NCBI GenBank assembly: GCA_028287035.1
Contig: JAQBQL010000113.1
Span: forward strand, 1 to 12,909
From: Labilithrix sp.
Lineage (GTDB): Bacteria; Myxococcota; Polyangia; Polyangiales; Polyangiaceae
DNA: 12,909 nt
Direction: 5' to 3'
Positions 6,118 to 12,707 of this stretch are shown here, one piece after another; the stretch's first letter is position 1, and each line of letters starts with the position of its first letter. The notes below the pieces were generated by a model that was not told the origin of the DNA, made no database searches, and saw only the letters and a program-made list of their open reading frames with translations. The translations under genes and the position numbers were made by a program.

Positions 6118-6737
6118 GCTCGCCCCTCTCGGCGCGCCGCATCGAACGCGCGGTTGATCTCGGCCATGCGGGCGTGATCGCCCCCGGCGTCCGGGTGGTG
6201 GATGCGCGCGAGCTCGCGGTATGCCTCGCGCACCGTGATCGCGTCCGCGGTCTCGGGGACGCCGAGCGCGTCCCACCACGCCGGCGCGGCGGTCGACTGC
6301 GGGAGCGCGGCGAAGCCGGTGAACGCCTGCTCGAGCATCGAGCTCGCGCCGTGACGCTGGATGGCACGCAGGGCCTCGACAGTGGCCCCGATGGCGCGCA
6401 GGTTCCAGCGGACCTTCCGGTACGTGTCGCACGCGATGACGAAGGGGCGCTTCGTGGTGTGTTGGGGCTCGTCCGGCGTGGGCGTCGGGATGGCGCGGTC
6501 GAAGTACACGGCCACGCCGCCGTCGTCGGGCTCGCGCCAGTTCGCGTACGGGAGACCGTCCTGCCGGAGCGGGATGTTCGTCGAGAGGACGACGCTCGTT
6601 CCGCCGAGGAGCTGGAGCGAGTGGAGGAGCTCGTCGCGGGCGCGTCCCAGGTCGACCTTGAAGTCGGCATCACGGCGGCGGCCTGGCGGCGTGCGCGGCT
6701 GGCCGGCGGGCCACGTGAGCGGGTAGCGCGCGATCAC
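6114..6737 (-). CDS. Phage J-domain (DnaJ-like) protein
   Basis: 207 residues. The GTG at 6737 is chosen because GGGAGG (6742-6747) lies 4 bases upstream and because this start overlaps the preceding stop (GTGA). A GTG at 6758 would add seven residues and has no such support. Residues 1-150 form an unassigned conserved domain (ARYPLTWP, LGGTSVVLSTNIPLR, GVAVYFDR, FVIACDTYRKVRWNLRAI, ALRAIQRHG). Residues 153-204 are a J-domain with His181-Pro182-Asp183 (HPD) between helices, the motif that stimulates Hsp70 ATPase activity. Such proteins with a C-terminal J-domain occur in many proteobacterial prophages. The probable role is recruitment of host DnaK, but the substrate domain is unknown. There is no Hsp70 gene nearby, so it would act on the host chaperone. 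Confidence 0.85.
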   Translation of the reverse strand: MIARYPLTWPAGQPRTPPGRRRDADFKVDLGRARDELLHSLQLLGGTSVVLSTNIPLRQDGLPYANWREPDDGGVAVYFDRAIPTPTPDEPQHTTKRPFVIACDTYRKVRWNLRAIGATVEALRAIQRHGASSMLEQAFTGFAALPQSTAAPAWWDALGVPETADAITVREAYRELARIHHPDAGGDHARMAEINRAFDAARREGRA

Positions 6738-6913
6738 GCGGCCTCCCGCGTGAGCCACCGGCGGGCCGCGGCGCGGAACGCTAGGACCTCGGGCGACCCA
6801 TTAGCAGCCCACCGTCCTGGCGGTTCTGCCACTTCCGCCGGCACTTCACCGGCATCCGGCAGGGATTGAAAATCCCCGTGTCCCTGGTTCGATTCCGGGA
6901 GTGGGCACTGCAT
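6734..6913 (-). CDS. Small ORF at the prophage edge, reading through the attachment site
   Basis: The frame ends at TGA 6734-6736, overlapping the J-domain start, and its last 22 codons have coding-like third positions (ANGSPEVLAFRAAARRWL and onward). That part is therefore probably a real leftward phage frame. Its 5' end is uncertain. An ATG at 6911-6913, with GGAG 8 bases upstream, would give 59 residues, but the first 18 would be an antisense reading of the tRNA-Phe fragment (PESNQGHGDFQ). Internal GTGs at 6844 and 6832 would give 36 or 32 residues. No family is recognised. Confidence 0.4.
   Translation of the reverse strand: MQCPLPESNQGHGDFQSLPDAGEVPAEVAEPPGRWAANGSPEVLAFRAAARRWLTREAA
6860..6908 (+). 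repeat. attR: 3' fragment of a tRNA-Phe gene
   Basis: The segment contains an anticodon arm with loop TTGAAAA (anticodon GAA, Phe) at 6866-6872, flanked by GGGA and TCCC. The variable loop GTGTC follows, then T arm CCTGG-TTCGATT-CCGGG at 6883-6899 and a 3' acceptor strand AGTGGGC at 6900-6906 with discriminator A6907. It closely resembles the 3' half of bacterial tRNA-Phe. No D arm or 5' half precedes it: the 20 bases upstream show no AGCTCAGT-like element. A phage integrating into the 3' end of a tRNA leaves the intact gene at one end and a 3' copy at the other. Orientation here (tRNA 3' end pointing to host DNA on the right) puts the intact gene left of the window. The exact core length cannot be set without attL. 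Confidence 0.85.
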
Positions 6914-6947
6914 CTGGCGCTCTCCGACGCGCCGTCTCAGGGCTCCC

Positions 6948-8618
6948 TCAAGGCTCCCGCAGCGCTCCCGCAGCGCCCGGGAGAGCCACTTCGCGAAGCC
7001 AGTCGACGCTTCGCGGCGCGTGGCGGCCGAAGATGCCGACGTCGTCGGACCCCAGCTGGCCGCGGTCGTTGCCACCCCAGCAGGTCGCGACGCCATCCCT
7101 GGACAAGCCGCAACCGTGCTCCTGGCCCAGCGCGAGCTCGGTCGTCCCGTCGAGCGCAACGAAATGCTCGGGGCGCGTCACGTCCCATGGCGTGGAGGCC
7201 GCCGCCGACTCGGCGAACTCGTTCGCGCCCCAGCAGAAGACGCCGCCCTTTGCCACGGCGCACGCGTGATCGCGGCCCAGTGAGAGCGCGAGAGCTTCCG
7301 CGACGCCGGGCACGACGACCGGGGCCGAGGCGGGGCCATAGCTGCTCCCGTCGCCGAGGTCGGCGTGATGGCCCAGACCGAAGCACGCGACCCGTCCGTC
7401 GGTGAGGATGGCGCATGTCTCGTCCGCGCCAGCGGCGATCGCACGCGCCGGCAAGGGGAACGCGATCGTCCGCGGAGAGAGCGTCGGTTCGCCGATTCCG
7501 GGTACGGTCCCCCAGCAGGACACCGCTCCGTTCTCGTTCCGTGCACACGAGTGCTCGACGCCCAGCGCGAGCTCGACGGCGCGCACCACACCGGCGAGCC
7601 GTCGCGGCGGTGCCCACGGCTCACGACCGCCGCTGCCGAGCTGGCCCGACGTGTTCGCGCCCCAGCAGATCACCGCCTTCGCGGAGTCGATCGCGCAGGT
7701 GTGGTGCGCGCCGGCCGCGATCGCCCGCAGAGGTCGCGCTGCCCGCACGCGAACGGGTTCGGCGCTTGGCAGGTTCGTTCCATCGCCGAGCGCGCCGTCA
7801 CGGTTGTCGCCCCAGCAGAGCGCTTCCTCCGCGCGGAGCGCACACGTGTGCATGCCGCCCGCGGTGACCTGGGTTGCACCCCGCAAGACGAGGCGCGGAC
7901 GAGCCACGGATCCCGCGGTCACCGCGGGCGCTACCTGCCCGAGGCCGTTGGCGCCCCAGCAAACGACGTCGCCTCCGGTCAGGACGCATACATGGCCGGC
8001 CTCGGGAAACGCACCGCCGCTCGCGATGGCCGCCGCGCGGAGCGGTTCCGCTGTCGAACCGCGAGGCGGCGGGTCCTCCGCCGCTGCGCGGATCGGGGCC
8101 GTGACGTCGGCGCGACGCCGGTAGACGTCGAGCGCGCTGCAGTCGAAGCCCGTCCACATGTGAATGTCGCGCGCCGGATCGGGCAGGTGCTCCGAGAACG
8201 CGTAGAGCCGATCGAGGTCGCGCCCGACCATGATCGCGTACTCGCCGAACGTGAGGCAGCTCGAGAGGATCATGTACTTCGCGTCGCCCGCGCGGAGGTA
8301 GTCGTAGAGACCGGGCGTCGGCACCCCGGCGCCGAGCGCGTCGAAGTACGCCAACGGGTGGAAGCTCGGTGAAGCGTGGCCGTTCCTGATCGCCAGGAAC
8401 GGGCTCGCTGGAAACACCACCCCCCCCGTCGAGCCTCGCGATCGACGCGTTGAGGGCACGAGCACGCTCGCGCCCGACCTCGTCGATGACGAGCGGGGCG
8501 GCGTCGGCGTGGGCGCGCGCGAGGAGGAGAGCGAGGAGCACGGGCGTGCCCACGCTCGCCAGGAGCGCTGGGGCATTGGCACGCGCCGCGGCATCGCCGC
8601 GCTGGAGCGCGCGGGCAA
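6948..8618 (-). CDS. RCC1-type seven-repeat propeller, C-terminal part of the frameshifted glycosyltransferase fusion
   Basis: The coding-like part runs from about 8427 to the stop at 6948; the stretch 8428-8618 is an out-of-frame shadow. The first 110 coding residues (VVFPASPFLAIRNG, LAYFDALGAGVPTPG, MILSSCLTFGEYAIM, then FDCSALDVYRR) look like the soluble end of the transferase. Next come seven repeats of the form C-x7-9-CWG or CFG, spaced 45-55 residues, each with two cysteines: about residues 208, 245, 296, 345, 395, 439 and 489 of this frame. Two repeats carry GQLG and others show GALGDG or DLGDG. Seven blades match the RCC1 beta-propeller. The paired cysteines suggest disulfides and an extracytoplasmic location. 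In bacteria such propellers are thought to be binding platforms; the partner is unknown. An independent start is unlikely, so it is either a pseudogene piece or expressed through slippage. Confidence 0.75.
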   Translation of the reverse strand: MPARSSAAMPRRVPMPQRSWRAWARPCSSLSSSRAPTPTPPRSSSTRSGASVLVPSTRRSRGSTGGVVFPASPFLAIRNGHASPSFHPLAYFDALGAGVPTPGLYDYLRAGDAKYMILSSCLTFGEYAIMVGRDLDRLYAFSEHLPDPARDIHMWTGFDCSALDVYRRRADVTAPIRAAAEDPPPRGSTAEPLRAAAIASGGAFPEAGHVCVLTGGDVVCWGANGLGQVAPAVTAGSVARPRLVLRGATQVTAGGMHTCALRAEEALCWGDNRDGALGDGTNLPSAEPVRVRAARPLRAIAAGAHHTCAIDSAKAVICWGANTSGQLGSGGREPWAPPRRLAGVVRAVELALGVEHSCARNENGAVSCWGTVPGIGEPTLSPRTIAFPLPARAIAAGADETCAILTDGRVACFGLGHHADLGDGSSYGPASAPVVVPGVAEALALSLGRDHACAVAKGGVFCWGANEFAESAAASTPWDVTRPEHFVALDGTTELALGQEHGCGLSRDGVATCWGGNDRGQLGSDDVGIFGRHAPRSVDWLREVALPGAAGALREP

Positions 8619-9648
8619 CCGCGCCCCCCACGATGAGCGTCACGGGCGCGGCGAACACGATGGCGTACATGAGATTGTTGACCCACGCCGTCGCCTTCGC
8701 GTACCCGATGACCGACGTCACGAGCGCGCAGACCAGCAGGCCCGTCCATAGCCCGACCTCCGCGCGCCAGGCGCGCTTCCAGGTGAGGACGAGGGCTCCG
8801 AGTGGCACGAGGATCATGAACGGCGCGAACGTGAAGAGGAGGGCCAAGGCCTCCTTCTCTCGTGCGGGATCCACGTGGTGCTTCGCGAGCATCGTCACCG
8901 TGTAGAAGGAGTATCGACCTCCGGTCACCCACTCGAGGACGCCGTAGGTCGCGATGGCGAGGACGGCCGTCGCCACGCAGAACGAGACGCCGCGCCGACG
9001 GTCCCGCAGCAGCACGAACAGGCAGATCCACGCCGCGAAGAACGCCGTGCTCTGTTTCGTGAAGACCGCTGCCGTGAGGAGCAATGCGCCCGCCATGATG
9101 CCGCGCGCGCGGAACGGACCACGCGCCACCACGGCCGCGGCGCCCGTGACGAACGCAACCGCGAGGGAGTCGACGCGAACGAGGTCGTAACAATAGCCAG
9201 CGAGCGGATAGCCCGCGACGATCCAGCCGAGGGCGAGCGGGACGGCGGCGTAGCGGAGGATGTGCCCTTGCCAGTGCCGCCAGACCGCCCAGCCGAGCAC
9301 GGACATCGCGACGGCGAGCGAGAGCAGCGAGAGAAGGCGGCCGCTCCAGTAATCGAGGGTTCCGAGCTTCTCCAGGGCAGCGAGGACGGCGAAGTGGACA
9401 GGTGCGTACGGGAACGGCAGAAAGCCCCGATCGGGCGCGCCGTAGAGGGGCTGGCCGTGCGCGACGCGATAGCCCATGTAGAGGACGCCGCCCTCCATCC
9501 ACTCGATGTCCATCGGGTACGCGAGGCGCGACGAGACCACGCGCAGGAACCCCACGAACTGATCGATCGCCGGCAGGAGGAGGATCGCGACGCCCGCGAG
9601 GTGCCACCACCGCTTGCTCGCCCGGAAGTGCGTCGCCTTCTCACTCAT
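7798..9648 (-). CDS. Membrane glycosyltransferase-like protein (GT-C/GT39-like), frameshifted
   Basis: From ATG 9648 the frame encodes about 405 meaningful residues and then, after the G8 run at 8420-8427, continues out of frame as a low-complexity Arg-rich tail to 7798. The N-terminal part has about ten hydrophobic segments. The first loop after membrane segment 1 (16-38) carries acidic residues Asp47, Glu49 and Glu52 (MDIEWMEGG) with YAPVHF shortly after, as in GT-C fold transferases of the ArnT/GT39 style that use polyprenyl-phosphate sugars. If the G run had seven bases, the frame would continue into the segment at 8420-6948, giving a single protein of about 899 residues with a C-terminal RCC1 propeller. 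Its neighbour, a PAP2-like phosphatase 76 bases upstream, fits a polyprenyl-phosphate theme. The donor and acceptor are unknown. Confidence 0.75.
   Translation of the reverse strand: MSEKATHFRASKRWWHLAGVAILLLPAIDQFVGFLRVVSSRLAYPMDIEWMEGGVLYMGYRVAHGQPLYGAPDRGFLPFPYAPVHFAVLAALEKLGTLDYWSGRLLSLLSLAVAMSVLGWAVWRHWQGHILRYAAVPLALGWIVAGYPLAGYCYDLVRVDSLAVAFVTGAAAVVARGPFRARGIMAGALLLTAAVFTKQSTAFFAAWICLFVLLRDRRRGVSFCVATAVLAIATYGVLEWVTGGRYSFYTVTMLAKHHVDPAREKEALALLFTFAPFMILVPLGALVLTWKRAWRAEVGLWTGLLVCALVTSVIGYAKATAWVNNLMYAIVFAAPVTLIVGGAVARALQRGDAAARANAPALLASVGTPVLLALLLARAHADAAPLVIDEVGRERARALNASIARLDGGGGVSSEPVPGDQERPRFTELPPVGVLRRARRRGADARSLRLPPRGRREVHDPLELPHVRRVRDHGRARPRSALRVLGAPARSGARHSHVDGLRLQRARRLPASRRRHGPDPRSGGGPAASRFDSGTAPRGGHRERRCVSRGRPCMRPDRRRRRLLGRQRPRAGSARGDRGIRGSSAPRLAGCNPGHRGRHAHVCAPRGGSALLGRQP
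8420..8427. repeat. Homopolymer C8/G8 at the frameshift
   Basis: Eight consecutive C on the plus strand (G on the coding strand) sit exactly where the transferase frame passes to the RCC1 frame. Seven or ten G would join the frames; eight gives the present break. Such runs are hot spots for both sequencing error and replication slippage. Confidence 0.85.
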
Positions 9649-9724
9649 GACTGCTCACGCAGCAGAAGAGCACATCGGCGGCGATCGTCGGCGCCGGTCG
9701 CCGTCCGCGGCTACGCGGCGCGTC
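9649..9724. other. Short intergenic spacer with weak hairpins
   Basis: The 76 bases between the PAP2 gene and the transferase gene hold two small dyads: CTGCT-CACGC-AGCAG (9650-9664 approximately) and CCGCG-GCTA-CGCGG (9705-9718). Neither is followed by a T-run on the coding (minus) strand, so neither is a clear rho-independent terminator. The two genes could be one transcript, and no convincing ribosome-binding site is seen before 9648. Confidence 0.35.
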
Positions 9725-10696
9725 TCACTGCATGACGCCCACGAGGGTGACGCCGCCGCCGCCATCGGCGCTGCCCATGGGCACGACGCGCAGGTTCGTG
9801 TCGTGGAGCGCCGGCATCGCGATGCCGACGCCTGCGCCGGCGAGACCGCCGAAGATCACGTCGGTCGGGAAGTGGCCGCCCGACATCACGCGGCCGGTGC
9901 CCACGACCGCGGAGCCGGCGACGCCGCCGATCAGCGTGACGAGCGCGAGCCCGGGACGCCCCAGCTTCTGCAGGGTGCGCGCGGACGCGACGGTGACCGC
10001 CATCGCATTCGCGGTGTGCCCGCTGAAGAACGATCGGGCGGCGTTGGAGTCGTTGCGCTCGTCGAGCGGCGCGCCGTTGTTGTAGACGCGCGGCCGGGGG
10101 CGCGCGATCGCGTAGCTGAGCGACACCTGGAGAGCGCTGATCATGAGCGCGCTCTCCGCGATGACGACCTCGTCCTGCACGCCGTTCCAGAAGCTCTTGT
10201 CGCCGATGCCCTCGGCGAGCAGCACGACGAGCGGCGGGAGCGCGACGGTCGCGGCGGTCGCGATGTCGCCGACCTGACCCCAGGCCGTCGAGTAATTGCC
10301 GGCCGACGGGCGATCGAGCGCGTTGATCTTGGACCGATCGCAGTTCGGCACGCACGCCGGGCCCGACCCGCTCTCGTCCAGGAAGAGGAACCCGCTCGTC
10401 GCGGCGGCGCCGATGAGGAAGATCGGGACGTCGAGCTCCCAGCTCAGCCGGTACGCCGGCTTGGGCCGCGAAGACGCGGCGTACGACGGCGGCGGCGGCG
10501 CGACGAGCGGCGCCGGGTCGACGGGCGGCGCGTACGAAGACGGCGGCGCGGACGCAGGAGCCGCGGAAGGATCGGCGGTCGCCGGCGCGGGCTGCTCCAC
10601 CTGCGCATGCGCGGACGACGACGAGAACGAGAGGAGCAGGGCGGCGAGCGTCGGCAAGACGGCTCGCGTAGCCCGCGTGAGCAGCGGGGACGGCAT
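9725..10696 (-). CDS. PAP2-superfamily phosphatase, secreted/periplasmic
   Basis: 323 residues from ATG 10696, chosen over a GTG at 10726 because it begins directly with a signal peptide (basic residues, hydrophobic 13-24, AHA|Q cleavage near 31). Residues 32-78 are a Pro/Ala/Ser linker. The PAP2 signature is present but not standard: RPRP at 199-202 lacks the lysine of KxxxxxxRP, SGH at 225-227 has Phe-Ser where Pro-Ser is usual (FFSGH), and GR269-x5-H275-x3-D279 has Gly for Ser. The phosphate-binding arginines and both histidines remain, so activity is likely. PAP2 enzymes dephosphorylate lipid phosphates such as undecaprenyl pyrophosphate or phosphatidate. The co-directional GT-C-like gene downstream suggests a polyprenyl carrier role. 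The C-terminus (280-323) is Gly-rich. Confidence 0.85.
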   Translation of the reverse strand: MPSPLLTRATRAVLPTLAALLLSFSSSSAHAQVEQPAPATADPSAAPASAPPSSYAPPVDPAPLVAPPPPSYAASSRPKPAYRLSWELDVPIFLIGAAATSGFLFLDESGSGPACVPNCDRSKINALDRPSAGNYSTAWGQVGDIATAATVALPPLVVLLAEGIGDKSFWNGVQDEVVIAESALMISALQVSLSYAIARPRPRVYNNGAPLDERNDSNAARSFFSGHTANAMAVTVASARTLQKLGRPGLALVTLIGGVAGSAVVGTGRVMSGGHFPTDVIFGGLAGAGVGIAMPALHDTNLRVVPMGSADGGGGVTLVGVMQ

Positions 10697-10974
10697 CGCG
10701 GCGCGCACGTGCAAGCCGGGTTCCACGTCGTGAGCCGCGGGCGTTCGGGCGCTCTCGAGGGAATGCGCGGAGCCTGCTGCACGCGCGCGCGGTGGCGGCC
10801 CGCCGCGCGTATTCCCCGTCCCCCGGTCAGGATGGCGAAGAGCGCCACGGTCGCGTGCGGGAATGGCTCCTTCGCCACAGCGGCGGCCCGTGTTTCGTCG
10901 CGAGCGGTCGTCACGCGACGCGCGACATGCGACTGCGTCGTCCTCGCCGCGCGACTCGCGGTAGGCTCCGCCCG
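10697..10974. promoter_or_regulatory. Divergent intergenic region, 278 bases
   Basis: No gene is supported here. It should hold the promoters of the leftward PAP2 gene and the rightward outer-membrane-like/sigma-factor operon. GGGAAT occurs at 10759-10764 and 10859-10864 and its complement ATTCCC at 10811-10816, at roughly 50-base intervals. GGAA-type elements are common -35 boxes of ECF sigma factors, and an ECF gene lies in the downstream operon, so autoregulation is possible. A matching -10 cannot be assigned. Confidence 0.35.
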
Positions 10975-11991
10975 ATGACGAGGCGACGTCGGCGCGCTGG
11001 CGCCCGCACGAGCAAGTGGCTCGCAGTGGGCGCGTCCCTCGTCGCGCTCCTCATCGCGCGCCGCGCCGGTGCGGCGCCGACCGTCCGGCTCCACGTGGCT
11101 GCCGAGAGCACGTGCGAGGGAACGGCGGCGATCGCCTCGCGCCTCGCGGCTCGCGGCGTCACCGTCGGCGACGACGACGGCGCGTTCGACGTGGACGTCA
11201 CCGCGATCAGCGCCGGCGCCGACGCGCCCGCCACCGCCACGCTCATCCTCCGCCGCGGCTCGCGCACGGCGACCCGTACGCTGAGCGCGCCGACCTGCGA
11301 CGAGGTCCTCGAGGCGTCCGCCTTCACGCTGGCCCTCGCCCTCGAGCAGCCGCTCGACGCACCAGCGCCTCCGCCGGCCGCGTCACCTCCGACCGCCGCC
11401 TCACCTCCGACCGCCGCCTCACCTCCGCCGGCCGCGTCACCTCCTTCACCAGCCTCACCTCCCGGGCCTCCTCTCACCCTGGGAGCATCGGCGGGCTTCG
11501 GTCTCTTCGCCGGAGCGTCGCGGGCGGTGGCTCCCGCGCTGGCTGGCCGCGTCGATGTCGGCTCGGAGCGGCCGCGCCTCCTCGCGCCGTCGGCGAGCCT
11601 CGGCATCCTCGTCGTGCTGCCCACGACGACCCGTGCCGCGGACGCGGACGTCGGCTTCGCGATGCAGGCGGGCTTCGTCGATGGCTGCCCGGTGCGCCTG
11701 GCGATCGGCGCGCGCCTCACGCTGCGCCCGTGCCTCGAGCTCCAGGTCGGCCGGCTGCAGAGCCGCGCCTCGGGCATCGTCGGAGGACGCCTCCAGTCCT
11801 CCACCTGGGCGGCGCTCGCGATCGCCGGCCGTCAGCGCGTCGAGCTGGGGTACGGCATCGGGCTCGAGGCGGTCGTCGTCGCTGGATCTCCGCTGATCCA
11901 GGATGACATCTTCGTCGGGGCGTCCCGGGTGCTCGGCGTCGGTCCGCTGCTCTTCTCGGCGACGGCCGGCGCCGGCGTGCACTTTCGGTGA
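10975..11991 (+). CDS. Secreted/outer-membrane-like protein with Pro/Ala linker, linked to ECF sigma factor
   Basis: 338 residues from ATG 10975. Six arginines in the first 12 residues precede a hydrophobic segment (16-28) and an AGA|AP-type cleavage site near 33. Residues 35-120 form a small domain with Cys47 (ESTCEGTAAIASRLAARGV) and a second Cys in a PTCDEVLEASAFTLALAL motif, a pair seen in Myxococcota secreted proteins next to sigma factors. Residues 125-165 are a Pro/Ala linker encoded by 18-base tandem repeats. The C-terminal 170 residues alternate hydrophobic and polar residues with many Gly and end in a terminal aromatic/basic pair (VHFR), suggesting a beta-barrel. The stop overlaps the sigma gene start (GTGA). 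The role is unknown; sensing or envelope function is inferred. Confidence 0.65.
   Translation: MTRRRRRAGARTSKWLAVGASLVALLIARRAGAAPTVRLHVAAESTCEGTAAIASRLAARGVTVGDDDGAFDVDVTAISAGADAPATATLILRRGSRTATRTLSAPTCDEVLEASAFTLALALEQPLDAPAPPPAASPPTAASPPTAASPPPAASPPSPASPPGPPLTLGASAGFGLFAGASRAVAPALAGRVDVGSERPRLLAPSASLGILVVLPTTTRAADADVGFAMQAGFVDGCPVRLAIGARLTLRPCLELQVGRLQSRASGIVGGRLQSSTWAALAIAGRQRVELGYGIGLEAVVVAGSPLIQDDIFVGASRVLGVGPLLFSATAGAGVHFR
11365..11472 (+). repeat. 18-base tandem repeats encoding a Pro/Ala linker
   Basis: About six 18-base units, the clearest TCACCTCCGACCGCCGCC at 11383-11400 and 11401-11418 (identical), then more diverged copies at 11419, 11437 and 11455, and a degenerate one at 11365. 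They encode SPPTAA-like hexapeptides. The unit is in frame, so copy-number change would alter linker length without frameshift. Confidence 0.85.
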
Positions 11992-12707
11992 TCGCGATTA
12001 CGCTCGCCGGACACAGCCCTTCGCCAGCCATCGTGTCCCAGGCCTCGATCCCCCTTCTCCCGCTCGACTACGACCGCGCGCACGACCGCGCGGAGAGGCC
12101 GGATCATGCGGAGCGCTTCGACCTCGGTCCGGATGGCGACGAGGGAGAGGACGACGCCCGGACGACCCCGGGCGGGAGCCAGGTCGCTGCCTATCCGAGC
12201 GACGCGGGCCGCCTCCGCCGGCTCGTGGACGACGAGCACGGGTTCGTGTGGCGTTCGATCCGCCGGCTCGGCGTGCGCGAGAGCGACGTCGACGACGGGG
12301 TGCAGAAGGTCTTCCTCGTGGCCGCCCAGCGGCTCGCCACGTTTCCGCCCGGCCGCGAGCGCGCCTTTCTCTTCGCCACGTGCATGCGCGTCGCGGCCAA
12401 CGAGCGCCGGGGCGAGTCACGCCGGCGGAGCGCGGGAGCGGAGGCCCTCGAGGGTCTGCGGTCGCACGGTCCGAGCCCCGAGCAGCACGCGTCGGACCGG
12501 CACCTGCTCGACCGGCTGCTCGAGCCGCTCCCGCTCGAGCTCCGCAGCGTTCTCGTGCTCTTCGAGCTCGAGGGGATGACCGGCGACGAGATCGGCGAGC
12601 TGCTCGATCTGCCGGTCGGCACCGTGGCGTCGCGGCTGCGTCGTGGCCGGGAGCTCGCGACCGCGGCGGCCAAGCGGCTTCGTGCCAGTGAAGGAGGCGA
12701 GCGATGA
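11988..12707 (+). CDS. ECF-type RNA polymerase sigma factor
   Basis: Up to 239 residues from a GTG overlapping the preceding stop by four bases. Region 2 lies at about 78-145 (LVDDEHGFVWRSIRRLG, then ESDVDDGVQKVFLVAAQRL, and the DNA-melting part with FLFATCMRVAANERR). Region 4 lies at about 175-225 (LPLELRSVLVLFELEGMTGDEIGELLDLPVGTVASRLRRG), the helix-turn-helix for the -35 element. There is no region 3, as in ECF factors. The first 70 residues are an acidic, low-complexity extension, longer than usual, so a later start is possible, for example the GTG at 12033. The stop overlaps the next ATG (ATGA). Translational coupling to an envelope-type protein upstream and a small protein downstream suggests a cell-surface signalling unit. 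Confidence 0.9.
   Translation: MIAITLAGHSPSPAIVSQASIPLLPLDYDRAHDRAERPDHAERFDLGPDGDEGEDDARTTPGGSQVAAYPSDAGRLRRLVDDEHGFVWRSIRRLGVRESDVDDGVQKVFLVAAQRLATFPPGRERAFLFATCMRVAANERRGESRRRSAGAEALEGLRSHGPSPEQHASDRHLLDRLLEPLPLELRSVLVLFELEGMTGDEIGELLDLPVGTVASRLRRGRELATAAAKRLRASEGGER

Larger units (their letters stand above)
6948..9648 (-). pseudogene. GT-C membrane protein/RCC1 fusion interrupted by a one-base frameshift
   Basis: Taken together, the two frames behave as one gene. Removing one base from the G run leaves 2700 bases, exactly 900 codons, with the sequence reading smoothly through IARLDGG-VVFPASPFLA. No stop codon, RBS or start separates the two parts, and the soluble end typical of the transferase lies wholly in the second frame. 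Either the lineage carries a fresh frameshift, the assembly has an indel in the homopolymer, or slippage restores the frame in some cells or transcripts. Confidence 0.6.

Noticed and set aside
6784..6858. 24-residue leftward frame beginning MPVKCRRKWQ
   Set aside because: Overlaps the better-supported frame coupled to the J-domain gene, has no ribosome-binding site and no coding-like base pattern.
6807..6906. A complete tRNA using GCCCACC at 6807-6813 as 5' acceptor strand
   Set aside because: Six of seven bases pair with AGTGGGC at 6900-6906, but 47 bases lie before the anticodon stem instead of about 19 and no D arm is present. The pairing is probably coincidental.
9649..9724. Rho-independent terminator after the PAP2 gene
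   Set aside because: The hairpins are only five base pairs and lack a T-run on the transcribed strand.
9614..10978. Long rightward frame antisense to the PAP2 gene
   Set aside because: Composition is that of a GC-rich shadow frame, while the opposite strand encodes a signal peptide and PAP2 motifs.
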